Shown here: piece by piece, positions 46,167 to 53,477 of the stretch
How the letters are laid out: each line of letters begins with the position of its first letter
How positions within the stretch are numbered: the stretch's first letter is position 1
Assembly: GCF_900111155.1 (NCBI RefSeq)
Contig: NZ_FOGG01000015.1
Location: 62,001 to 126,000 of the forward strand
Length of the DNA stretch: 64,000 nt
Direction: 5' to 3'
Origin: Pedobacter rhizosphaerae
GTDB taxonomy: Bacteria > Bacteroidota > Bacteroidia > Sphingobacteriales > Sphingobacteriaceae
Notes under the pieces: generated by a model
Databases searched by the model: none
What the model was told of the DNA's origin: nothing
What the model saw: only the letters and a program-made list of their open reading frames with translations
Program-made: the position numbers and the translations under genes

Positions 46167-46484
46167 TCTCTTTTAAATTTAATTTTCAGTCTGTTCGAAT
46201 TATGATCTCCAACACACACCGCAATTTTTTATGAATAGGAGTCTTAAACTCTTTGTTAGTTTGTCTTAACGGTTTGATTTCTAATCCTTGCTCTTTGTTC
46301 TTTACGCTATCTAACGCAGACGGGGCAAAATTAAAAACCTCAAAATATCTAACACCACAATTTATAAAACTTGAAAGTTAGCTGACAATTAATCTATAAA
46401 GGTCAGAAAGTTATTCGTGCAACAAAAAAAAACGCCCTTGCTTTTGGCAAGAACGTTTAGATATTAATCAGGGGATGACTATTA
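46167..46484. other. Spacer with inverted heptamer block and a terminator
   Basis: No gene seen. At 46281-46308 the minus strand reads AGCGTAA, AGAACAA, AGAGCAA, GGATTAG, the same heptamer family that follows fabH2 at 23250, inverted. The terminator of the fasciclin gene is at its upper end. Confidence 0.55.
46424..46458 (-). terminator. Terminator after the fasciclin gene
   Basis: AAACG...CGTTT outer stem and CTTGC (46437-46441)/GCAAG (46447-46451) inner stem, with nine A before it on the plus strand. It lies 27 bases past the stop at 46485. Confidence 0.7.
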
Positions 46485-47033
46485 TTAAGGCATTAGTACG
46501 GTGTCAATTACATGGATAACACCATTTTTTTGGTAAACATCGGCAATGGTTACTGTACTCATTCCTCCTTTAGCATCTTTCAATACTAATTTTTTACCTT
46601 CCATCCAGGCCCAAAGTTTGCCGCCTTCTACAGTGGTTAACTCCGCTTTGCCATTACCAGCTTTAATAGCTGCAGCAATGGCTTTACTATCCATTTTGCC
46701 CGCTACAACATGATAAGTTAAAATTTTGGTTAGTGTAGCTTTATTTTCTGGTTTCACCAAAGTCTCTACCGTGCCTTTTGGAAGCTTGTCAAAAGCTGCA
46801 TTTGTTGGCGCAAAAACCGTAAACGGACCAGCACTTTTTAAGGTCTCTACCAATCCTGCTGCTTTTACTGCGGCAACTAAAGTGGTATGGTCTTTCGAGT
46901 TTACAGCATTGTCAACAATGTCTTTCGTAGCGTACATGGCTGCACCGCCAACCATTGGATTTTTTTGTGCGAAAACTGTTGTGGTAGATGCCATTGCGAT
47001 AACAGCATATACAGCTAAAATTAATCTTTTCAT
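46485..47033 (-). CDS. Secreted fasciclin-domain protein
   Basis: 182 residues: Sec signal peptide (MKRLILAVYAVIAMASTTTVFAQ), then one FAS1 domain with TLVAAVKAAGLVETLKSAGP, the conserved FTVFAPTNAAFDKLP (H1 region), LTYHVVAGKM and NGVIHVIDTVLMP (H2 region). FAS1 domains mediate adhesion or bind small ligands; located in periplasm or outside. Flanked by terminators on both sides, so monocistronic. Confidence 0.9.
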   Translation of the reverse strand: MKRLILAVYAVIAMASTTTVFAQKNPMVGGAAMYATKDIVDNAVNSKDHTTLVAAVKAAGLVETLKSAGPFTVFAPTNAAFDKLPKGTVETLVKPENKATLTKILTYHVVAGKMDSKAIAAAIKAGNGKAELTTVEGGKLWAWMEGKKLVLKDAKGGMSTVTIADVYQKNGVIHVIDTVLMP

Positions 47034-47214
47034 TGTTTCTATAATTTAGTTTCTGTTGTTTGTCAGCATTTACGACGACCTTGAGCAGCTTGGTTTTTAT
47101 AGAGCTATGAAAAGTTATTAAATTGTTGATTTTGAGGTGATTAAAATTTGTTTTTTTCTTTGAAAAGCTTCTGCGGTATTTCATCGGAAAGGGAGGTCCG
47201 CCTTTTCGCTAAAT

Positions 47215-47260
47215 CTTTTTTACCCGAAAGGGGTAAAAAAGTATACCGCTTCAATGCGGT
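47215..47260. terminator. Paired hairpins after the SDR gene
   Basis: CTTTTTTACCC, loop GAAAG, GGGTAAAAAAG: a perfect 11-bp stem at 47215-47241, followed at 47245-47260 by ACCGC/GCGGT. It lies 76 bases past the SDR stop and upstream of the fasciclin gene (both minus). No gene is seen in 47034-47316. Confidence 0.65.
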
Positions 47261-47316
47261 TTATTTAACCTCAAACAGTAGCGGATAGGAAACATTAAAT
47301 GCTTAAATGTTAAATT

Positions 47317-48099
47317 TTAAACCACCTTCGCTTCACGTATTTTTTTAGAGAAATATGCTGGTAAAAAGCGCTTTAACCAAACGGCTTTTGTTTCTTTACC
47401 CCCAATGTAAACCTCTTCCTTTTTTTCTTTTATAGTCTTTACAATTTCCGAAGCACATTGTGCTGCGCTCATACCATTGGCCTGGGCATCGTCCATTGTA
47501 CCTTGACTTGTTCCGCTTGCGGTTAAAGCATTAACAGAAACCTGCGTTTTAATAAAACCCGGGCATACAATGGTAATGTCAATGTTTTTGTCGTAAACTT
47601 CAGAACGTAACGAATCAAAATATCCATGCAAAGCATGTTTAGATGCGGCATAGGCAGAGCGTAACTTCGTGCCGAACTTGCCCACCAAACTGCTAATACA
47701 CACAATGTGCCCACCACCATTAGCAATCATTAAAGGAAGTACGGTTTTACTCAAAACTACAGTACCCCAAAAATTGGTGTCCATAATCTTTTGTTCGGTT
47801 TCAAGGTTAGTTTCTAAGGCCAGACTTCGCTGACTTACACCACCACTGTTAATTAATAAGTCTATTCTCCCAAAAATCCGGATAGCATCTTCGGCCTTGC
47901 CTTTTAAAGTTGCGGTTTCACTCAAGTCAAAAGGTAAAACATGTACATTAAAAGAATTCTGGCAGTTCCCCTTCACCCGAAACAGCTCATCACGGTTACG
48001 TCCAGAAATAATTAACTTATCACCAGCTTTAAAATATTCGTAAGCCAAAGCCTCACCAATTCCTGATGATGCACCTGTAATCCAAACAATTTTAGACAT
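47317..48099 (-). CDS. Short-chain dehydrogenase/reductase
   Basis: Classical SDR, 260 residues from the ATG at 48099 (MSKIVWITGASSGIG). Seen: cofactor motif TGASSGIGEALAYEY, NSGG (in place of NNAG), catalytic Ser in ISSLVG and YAASKHALHGY with Tyr and Lys. The basic Arg in SGRNRDEL after beta-2 suggests NADPH. DHRS7-like; substrate unknown. The 9-codon extension to 48126 runs into the octamer array and is not used. Confidence 0.88.
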   Translation of the reverse strand: MSKIVWITGASSGIGEALAYEYFKAGDKLIISGRNRDELFRVKGNCQNSFNVHVLPFDLSETATLKGKAEDAIRIFGRIDLLINSGGVSQRSLALETNLETEQKIMDTNFWGTVVLSKTVLPLMIANGGGHIVCISSLVGKFGTKLRSAYAASKHALHGYFDSLRSEVYDKNIDITIVCPGFIKTQVSVNALTASGTSQGTMDDAQANGMSAAQCASEIVKTIKEKKEEVYIGGKETKAVWLKRFLPAYFSKKIREAKVV

Positions 48100-48112
48100 A
48101 TCTTTATTTAAT

Positions 48113-48176
48113 CGTTCAACATTCATTCATTCAATCAATCATTCACTAATTCAATCATTCCCACATTCACTAATTA
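48113..48176. repeat. Octamer array behind hemW
   Basis: Plus-strand octamers in phase: CGTTCAAC, ATTCATTC, ATTCAATC, AATCATTC, ACTAATTC, AATCATTC, CCACATTC, ACTAATTA. The last includes the complement of the hemW stop (48174-48176). It is an inverted relative of the 30425 array and fills the hemW-SDR spacer. Confidence 0.8.
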
Positions 48177-49301
48177 ATCAACCACAAACAACTCCGAAGC
48201 AATATGATCTGCAAATAATTTTCCGCCTGGGCTTAATTTTATGTTATTCCCGGTGGCAATTAACCAATCTTTATTTTCTAATTGTGCCATATTTTGCTTG
48301 GTTTCTGTTAAGAAATCTTGACCAAAATCAGTATTAATTTTTTCTAGATCGATTCCCCACATGGTTCTTAAAGCGGTCATGATGTACTCATTAAAGCGGT
48401 CATTCTTGCTCAGTTCCTCTACAACCTCGGGGAGTTTGCTGTGGCTTAACTCCTGCATATAAAGTGCATTATTTGCGGGGTTAATATATCTGTTATGGCC
48501 GTCAAAGCCATGTGCCGATGGCCCAATACCCAAGTAATCAACCCCTTTCCAGTAGTTTGTATTGTGTACTGCATACCTCTGGGGAAATGCAAAATTGGAA
48601 ATCTCATAATGCTCAAAGCCAGCATTTTGAAGTTGATCCATCAGGATAACAAACTGAGCAGCGCTTTGGTTATCGCTAACAGGAGGCTGTTTTTTAGTTT
48701 TTATGGCATGTGCCAGAGCTGTTTTGGGCTCAACTGTTAAGGCGTAAGCAGAAATGTGAGGAACCTGCAGATTAATCGCCTTCTCTATATTATTTAACCA
48801 TTTTGCATCAGTTAAGAGCGGGTAACCATAAATAAGATCTAATGTCAGGTTTTCAAACCCGGCATCCTGACTCCGTTTGATGCAACTTTCGGCCTCATCG
48901 GCATTATGCGCCCGGTTCATCCAAATCAAATCTTCGTTGTAGAAAGATTGAATGCCTACACTAAAGCGATTGACCGGAAGCTGGCGAAGCTCCTTCAGCT
49001 TTTGAGCAGTTAAATCGTCGGGATTGGTTTCTATGGTAATTTCCGCGTTCGAATCGACAAAAAAAACATGATTAATGGTGTCGAAAATCTTCTGCAAATG
49101 GTGCTGTGAAAGAATAGAGGGAGTACCACCACCCAAATAGATACTGCCTACTGAACCATTTATTCTGTCTTTTTTCAATAAAATTTCTTTGCAAATGCTT
49201 TCGACCATTTCATCTGCATACTTAAGGGAAGTACTAAAATGGAAATCACAATAATGGCAAGCTTTCTTGCAAAAAGGAATATGGATGTAAATACCGGCCA
49301 T
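48174..49301 (-). CDS. hemW: Radical SAM haem chaperone HemW
   Basis: HemN-like radical SAM protein, 375 residues. Seen: N-terminal IHIPFCKKACHYCDFHFS (CxxxCxYC cluster motif), YLGGGTPSIL, FSVGIQSFYNEDL, DLIYGYP and a C-terminal HemW-type domain. It lacks the N-terminal extension of true coproporphyrinogen oxidase HemN, so a haem chaperone role is the better call. Start ATG at 49301. Upstream of the SDR gene on the same strand. Confidence 0.9.
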   Translation of the reverse strand: MAGIYIHIPFCKKACHYCDFHFSTSLKYADEMVESICKEILLKKDRINGSVGSIYLGGGTPSILSQHHLQKIFDTINHVFFVDSNAEITIETNPDDLTAQKLKELRQLPVNRFSVGIQSFYNEDLIWMNRAHNADEAESCIKRSQDAGFENLTLDLIYGYPLLTDAKWLNNIEKAINLQVPHISAYALTVEPKTALAHAIKTKKQPPVSDNQSAAQFVILMDQLQNAGFEHYEISNFAFPQRYAVHNTNYWKGVDYLGIGPSAHGFDGHNRYINPANNALYMQELSHSKLPEVVEELSKNDRFNEYIMTALRTMWGIDLEKINTDFGQDFLTETKQNMAQLENKDWLIATGNNIKLSPGGKLFADHIASELFVVD

Positions 49302-49610
49302 TATTTAGGAAGCTAAGTGTTGTAGAATAATACAGTTTTCTTGAGTTAAGTTATTACAAATCAATGGGCTATTTTTGCGGACTGTTTTACTCATCTTTCT
49401 CATTTTATATCAATTTGTCCTTTTATCGTTGCCCATGTATTACCCGGACTAAATTTAGAGTGACAAAAGTAACAAAAACAAAATTGATTGGATGATGAGT
49501 AAAATCAAATGGGTAGATCAAAGAGTTTATTTGTTAACTAGCTGTTATTCATAGTCTTAAAAGCTATTTGTCAAGTCTACGAGGCATTGGTGTTGTGTAT
49601 TGTTTTTGGG
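49302..49610. other. Spacer between hemW and hipA, nothing recognised
   Basis: AT-rich 309-base stretch. No credible reading frame, hairpin terminator, phased repeat or RNA gene was seen, although hipA ends here on the minus strand. Confidence 0.5.
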
Positions 49611-50882
49611 TTATAAAGGAAAGATGATGAAGTCCTTTTTCATCTCGCCTATAATCCTGCCGGGAATTTCAAGATTCCGTGCATTTTCTTCCCATCTTGG
49701 AATGGCATTTTGTACGCTTTCTATGATCTTCTTAGGCTGCTTTATAGTGTATTGGTCAGCTATGTGCAAAATATCATCAGTAGTTACTTCTGTTCTTTTT
49801 CCGTTGACTGACAGTACCCGGTTTACTTTAGTTGCCCTTAATAGCGGGTTCAGTGCATAGGTAAGGTCGTAGGCAGGGGCTAAGTCCCAATTGTCCTCCA
49901 GTTCGTTGTATATAAATGAATGATTTTTCAAGTGATCGTCGATATTGAAGAATACTACATTAAAGACCATTCTTTTAAACAACTCGTCGATTTGCTTAGG
50001 AGGAAGCTTTAAGCTGAGGGCTAGTTCGAACAAGTTCTCATAGCTTGATTCGTTAGGTGATTTGAAATCCCATCCCGTCATACCGGAGGCAGTAAGGACA
50101 TGTTTTTTGATGCCCTGTTGCCGATCGTAACGCAAGGTAGCAAAATGTTTGCCTTCTATGAGTTTTGATGGCATCATCGTAATGCCGAGATCAACTGCAG
50201 TAAGGTAATAGGAATACTCCACAACCTCGCGGTTGTAGTGATACCCTTCCTCTGGTATATTGAGTTTAATCAGGTAATGGTCGTAATCGTCCGAATATTC
50301 TAGGTCGCCAGGAATGATTTTTCCGGACTGCTTGTGCTGGGATACCAATATTTTTGGACGCACTCCTCCAGCCGAACTCCCAATTTTAAAGATGTTGAGC
50401 AAGGCTTCGCCGCTGAGCTCATCGCCTGAAATGTGGTTTTTTTGGTTAAGTACTTTCGTCAGTACTGCTGTTATCTCCTCAATGTTAATCGTGCCGTCTT
50501 TTGGTAGTGGGCTGTTTGGACGATATTCTAATGCGCCCATTCCACGGTTGCCAACATAGGTGAGCTGTTCGAGAACGGTTATCTTTTTGAAATCTTTATG
50601 CTGTGATTCCAACCAGGTCTTGAAGATGATATTCCCGAATACGTCGGGAAGGGAATCTGTAATCATGGGAGGAAGCCCCCTAAACGTTTCGTTATTGTAA
50701 TTGGAAAAGCGTTGCGGAAGCTGCGTTTTTTTGAAGATATAGGGAAACAGCCGGCTGTACTGGCCAGAACTGAGAAATTCGGGGTTATATTGAAATGTTG
50801 AGCTATTGCTGTCTATATCCAGACCGATACGGCCGATTTCCTTTCCGAAGCAGAAAAGCGACAAAATATTGTTTTTTGCCAT
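49611..50882 (-). CDS. hipA: HipA-type toxin kinase
   Basis: HipA-family Ser/Thr kinase, 423 residues; E. coli HipA inactivates glutamyl-tRNA synthetase and causes persistence. Order: HipA N-terminal subdomain (residues 1-100), Gly-rich loop GSSAGGVRPKILVSQ near 170, ATLRYDR, catalytic FFNIDDHLKNHSF near 315 and metal-binding WDLAPAYDLTYAL. All key motifs are present, so it should be active. It follows hipB after seven bases in a classic toxin-last order. Confidence 0.9.
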   Translation of the reverse strand: MAKNNILSLFCFGKEIGRIGLDIDSNSSTFQYNPEFLSSGQYSRLFPYIFKKTQLPQRFSNYNNETFRGLPPMITDSLPDVFGNIIFKTWLESQHKDFKKITVLEQLTYVGNRGMGALEYRPNSPLPKDGTINIEEITAVLTKVLNQKNHISGDELSGEALLNIFKIGSSAGGVRPKILVSQHKQSGKIIPGDLEYSDDYDHYLIKLNIPEEGYHYNREVVEYSYYLTAVDLGITMMPSKLIEGKHFATLRYDRQQGIKKHVLTASGMTGWDFKSPNESSYENLFELALSLKLPPKQIDELFKRMVFNVVFFNIDDHLKNHSFIYNELEDNWDLAPAYDLTYALNPLLRATKVNRVLSVNGKRTEVTTDDILHIADQYTIKQPKKIIESVQNAIPRWEENARNLEIPGRIIGEMKKDFIIFPL

Positions 50883-50889
50883 GGTAAAA

Positions 50890-51159
50890 TCAATAAAGCG
50901 ATTCTAGAGAGCTGTTTCTTGCCAGTTCCTTTATATATTCATGAAAATTGTCAAGTTTGTCGAAATAGAGAAAAACTTTAAGCAAAGTATCTAATGTAGT
51001 GTTTTTCCCCAGTTCCAAATTGGATATTGTAATCCTAGATATATTCAGGGCATCGGCCAATTCATCCTGATTAAGCCGATGTTCTTTCCTAATCCGCCTA
51101 ATCAGTTCGCCGAGTTCTAGTTTTATATCCTTAACAGTAATGGATTTTATTATTGCCAT
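50890..51159 (-). CDS. hipB: HipB-type antitoxin, HTH repressor
   Basis: 89 residues from the ATG at 51159 (MAIIKSITVKD), with an XRE helix-turn-helix RKEHRLNQDELADALNISR and ISNLELGKNTTLDTLL. HipB dimers bind HipA and repress the operon. The longer frame to 51189 reads through the first operator-like palindrome, so the inner ATG is preferred. Four palindromes upstream are likely its binding sites. Confidence 0.9.
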   Translation of the reverse strand: MAIIKSITVKDIKLELGELIRRIRKEHRLNQDELADALNISRITISNLELGKNTTLDTLLKVFLYFDKLDNFHEYIKELARNSSLESLY

Positions 51160-51160
51160 T

Positions 51161-51318
51161 TTGAATAAAATAATATTCAAATATATCATTTATTGTGAAA
51201 ATGAATATTATACTATTCATTTTATCGATTAATTAGCTTACACTGATATATGTATTTTTTGAATAGTATATTAATCATTTTTATTAATTTATCTATTAAT
51301 GAATAATATATTATTCAT
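51161..51318. promoter_or_regulatory. Array of four HipB operator-like palindromes
   Basis: Three 20-base sites of the form WTGAATA-N6-TATTCAW with perfect 7-bp arms at 51161-51180, 51201-51220 and 51299-51318; the last is a full palindrome. A fourth, imperfect one is at 51259-51278 (TTGAATA-N6-TAATCAT). Spacings are 40, 58 and 40 bases. The first abuts the hipB start and overlaps a -7-like TATATTTG (51185-51178, minus strand). Confidence 0.75.
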
Positions 51319-51462
51319 AATTAAAGTTCGTAATTGTAATCATACCAGTTATACAGGTAATAAATGATTGGGGAATTATCAAGCGCCACCTAATTTTTCA
51401 AGATCAAAAAGCAGAATTTGCTATCGGATTTATTTTCTTTAGGTAAACAATGAATAATCAAC

Positions 51463-51470
51463 TATTTTTG
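51463..51470 (+). promoter_or_regulatory. -7 element of the DUF4271 gene
   Basis: TATTTTTG matches TAnnTTTG, 20 bases before the ATG at 51491. No -33 TTG is evident. A half site TGAATAA (51451) resembling the hip operators lies just upstream. The 51319-51462 stretch holds nothing else. Confidence 0.4.
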
Positions 51471-51490
51471 CGGCTCAACTTTTGGTTTAA

Positions 51491-52468
51491 ATGCAGAAAT
51501 ATCTATTTGTTTTACTAGCGATTGTGCTCTCCTTGCAATTTGCAGAGGCTCAAGAACTGTCCACGCAAGTAGATACTGCAACGGTAGCTCCTGTACAATA
51601 CAGGCGTTACAGGCCAGATTCGGCAACACTTGCCCGGCAAAAGTTCGTTACCGACTCTATCATGACCCATACATGGGTGCTTCCCGATAGTTTGATTAAT
51701 AAAACAGCGCTTTTAGATAGTGTACAAAAAGAATATCTATTCCCAACCTTAGATTTACTGGCCTGGCAGAAGAAGTATCAGCACCTTAAAAAGAAGGAGA
51801 ATCCATACCAGCTTGGTAAATTAATCCCCAAAGGAAATGTTGGATTATTAGGGTTTATTTTTGCTATGCTGGTCATATTTGCGATACTTAAAAATGCTTT
51901 TTACAAGCAATTATCTGCAATTGTACAATCGTTTTTTAGTAATCGTGTACTCAATAACATCAACAAGGAAGATAACCTTTTTAGTTCCTGGCCGTTTTTG
52001 CTCCTTTTTATCCAATTTGGCTTTATATTGGGGATGTTTTTCTTTCTTGTAGCGCAGTATTACGACATGTATCAGGTTAGGGAAGGATTCCGTTTTTTCT
52101 TCACCATTTCGATAACGATTATTGTTTTCTACGCGCTTAAGTTAGTTATATTAAGGTTTTTAGGGTATGTGTTTAATGTGCAGAAGCCAATCGGTGAGTA
52201 TATTTCCATATTATATTTAAGTTATTTTAACGCTTCTTTATTGTTTATTCCCTTGGTTGTGGCCTTCGCATTATCGCCTCTGAAGTACGGTGTAGTGTAT
52301 ATTGTGCTGGCATACTTGCTGTTAGGAGTCATCTTTGCCTTTCAGTTACTAAGGGCTGGCATAAGCATACTTTCTAATAATAAGTTTTCTAAAATGCATT
52401 TATTTTTGTACTTTTGCGCCCTCGAAATATGTCCTATTTTGATACTAATTAAAACGATAGGACTGTAG
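51491..52468 (+). CDS. DUF4271 membrane protein
   Basis: 325 residues: Sec signal peptide (ending FAEAQ), a periplasmic N-terminal region with repeated DSxxxxKxxLLDS-like text, then about seven hydrophobic spans. The segment KNAFYKQLSAIVQSFFSNR is typical of DUF4271, a Bacteroidota family often encoded next to uroporphyrinogen-III synthase, as here (16-base gap). Function unknown; a link with gliding or type IX assembly is suggested only by position. Confidence 0.8.
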   Translation: MQKYLFVLLAIVLSLQFAEAQELSTQVDTATVAPVQYRRYRPDSATLARQKFVTDSIMTHTWVLPDSLINKTALLDSVQKEYLFPTLDLLAWQKKYQHLKKKENPYQLGKLIPKGNVGLLGFIFAMLVIFAILKNAFYKQLSAIVQSFFSNRVLNNINKEDNLFSSWPFLLLFIQFGFILGMFFFLVAQYYDMYQVREGFRFFFTISITIIVFYALKLVILRFLGYVFNVQKPIGEYISILYLSYFNASLLFIPLVVAFALSPLKYGVVYIVLAYLLLGVIFAFQLLRAGISILSNNKFSKMHLFLYFCALEICPILILIKTIGL

Positions 52469-52484
52469 CAGGAAAAAGGAAAAA

Positions 52485-53255
52485 ATGCAAGAAAAGAACG
52501 ACTCTAGAATTCGTAAAGTAAAAAGTATTTTAGTTACTTTACCAAAACCTGAAACAGAAAAATCTCCCTATTACGACTTGGCGAAGAAGCACAACCTTAA
52601 AGTTGACTTCAGGTCATTCATTCATGTTGAAGGAGTGCCGGCAAGAGATTTTAGGAAAGATAAAATTAACCTTGCCGATTTTACAGCAGTGATTTTTACC
52701 AGTAGAAATGCCGCTGATCACTTCTTCAGGATTTGTGAAGAAATGAGATATGATGTACCTGCAGAACTGAAGTATTTCTGTCTTTCAGAGACAATTGCTT
52801 TGTATCTTCAGAAGTATATTCAGTATAGAAAACGCAAAATATTTTTTGGCAAACAAACTGCTGCTGATTTGGCAGAAGTGTTGAAAAAACATGCAAATGA
52901 GAAGTTTTTATACCCTTGTTCGGATGTCGCCACAGAGGATACAATGAAATTTTTGGAAAAAAGCGGGTATGATTTTACACCTGCTGTTTTGTTCAGAACG
53001 GTAGTAAGCGACCTTTCTGATCTTGCCGAAGTTTTTTATGATGTAATCGCTTTCTTTAGTCCATCGAGTATTCAATCGCTGTTTAAGAATTTCCCAGATT
53101 TTAAACAGAACAATACGCGTATTGCTGCCTTCGGAACAAACACCAATAAGGCTGCTACAGACATGGACTTAATAGTAGATATTGCTGCGCCAACTCCTGG
53201 AGTCCCTTCCATGACTATGGCGATTGAGAATTACATCAAAATATCTAATAAATAA
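52485..53255 (+). CDS. Uroporphyrinogen-III synthase-family protein
   Basis: 256 residues of the HemD family: KSILVTLPKPETEKSPYYDL, AVIFTSRNAADHFF, CLSETIALYL, FLYPCSDVATEDTM, DVIAFFSPSSIQSLFKNFPD and IAAFGTNTNKAAT. HemD cyclises hydroxymethylbilane in haem synthesis; identity with the authentic enzyme is likely but family divergence is high. It sits between DUF4271 and gldKLMN. Confidence 0.8.
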   Translation: MQEKNDSRIRKVKSILVTLPKPETEKSPYYDLAKKHNLKVDFRSFIHVEGVPARDFRKDKINLADFTAVIFTSRNAADHFFRICEEMRYDVPAELKYFCLSETIALYLQKYIQYRKRKIFFGKQTAADLAEVLKKHANEKFLYPCSDVATEDTMKFLEKSGYDFTPAVLFRTVVSDLSDLAEVFYDVIAFFSPSSIQSLFKNFPDFKQNNTRIAAFGTNTNKAATDMDLIVDIAAPTPGVPSMTMAIENYIKISNK

Positions 53256-53295
53256 TACATTGCATAATTTATTTTAAGTCAATGCAATAAATTGT

Positions 53296-53381
53296 TAACT
53301 TTGCTGTTATTAGAGAGTTAGAATTTATTGTAACAAAAAAAATAGGTAAAAAGGTGCTTAACTAACACCTTATGACCTATT
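53296..53381 (+). promoter_or_regulatory. Promoter element and structured leader of gldKLMN
   Basis: TAACTTTG (53296-53303) matches the -7 box. Downstream lies a nested hairpin: AATAGGT (53341-53347) with ACCTATT (53375-53381), enclosing AAGGTG (53351) with CACCTT (53366-53371). The gldK start is at 53478, so the leader would be about 170 bases. The hairpin could also end the preceding gene. Confidence 0.5.
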
Positions 53382-53477
53382 ATTAACATTTTGAATTAAA
53401 TTATTTGCAATTGTTGATAATTTGAGTGATTTTTGATGTAATTGCTTCTAAACCGTGCTGTGCAGACTTTTAAAAAT

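Noticed and set aside
48100..48126. N-terminal extension of the SDR
   Set aside because: The extra nine codons run into the octamer array, and MSKIVWITGASSGIG is the usual SDR start.
49302..49610. Small RNA or tRNA in the hemW-hipA gap
   Set aside because: No cloverleaf, T-loop motif or hairpin terminator could be found by reading.
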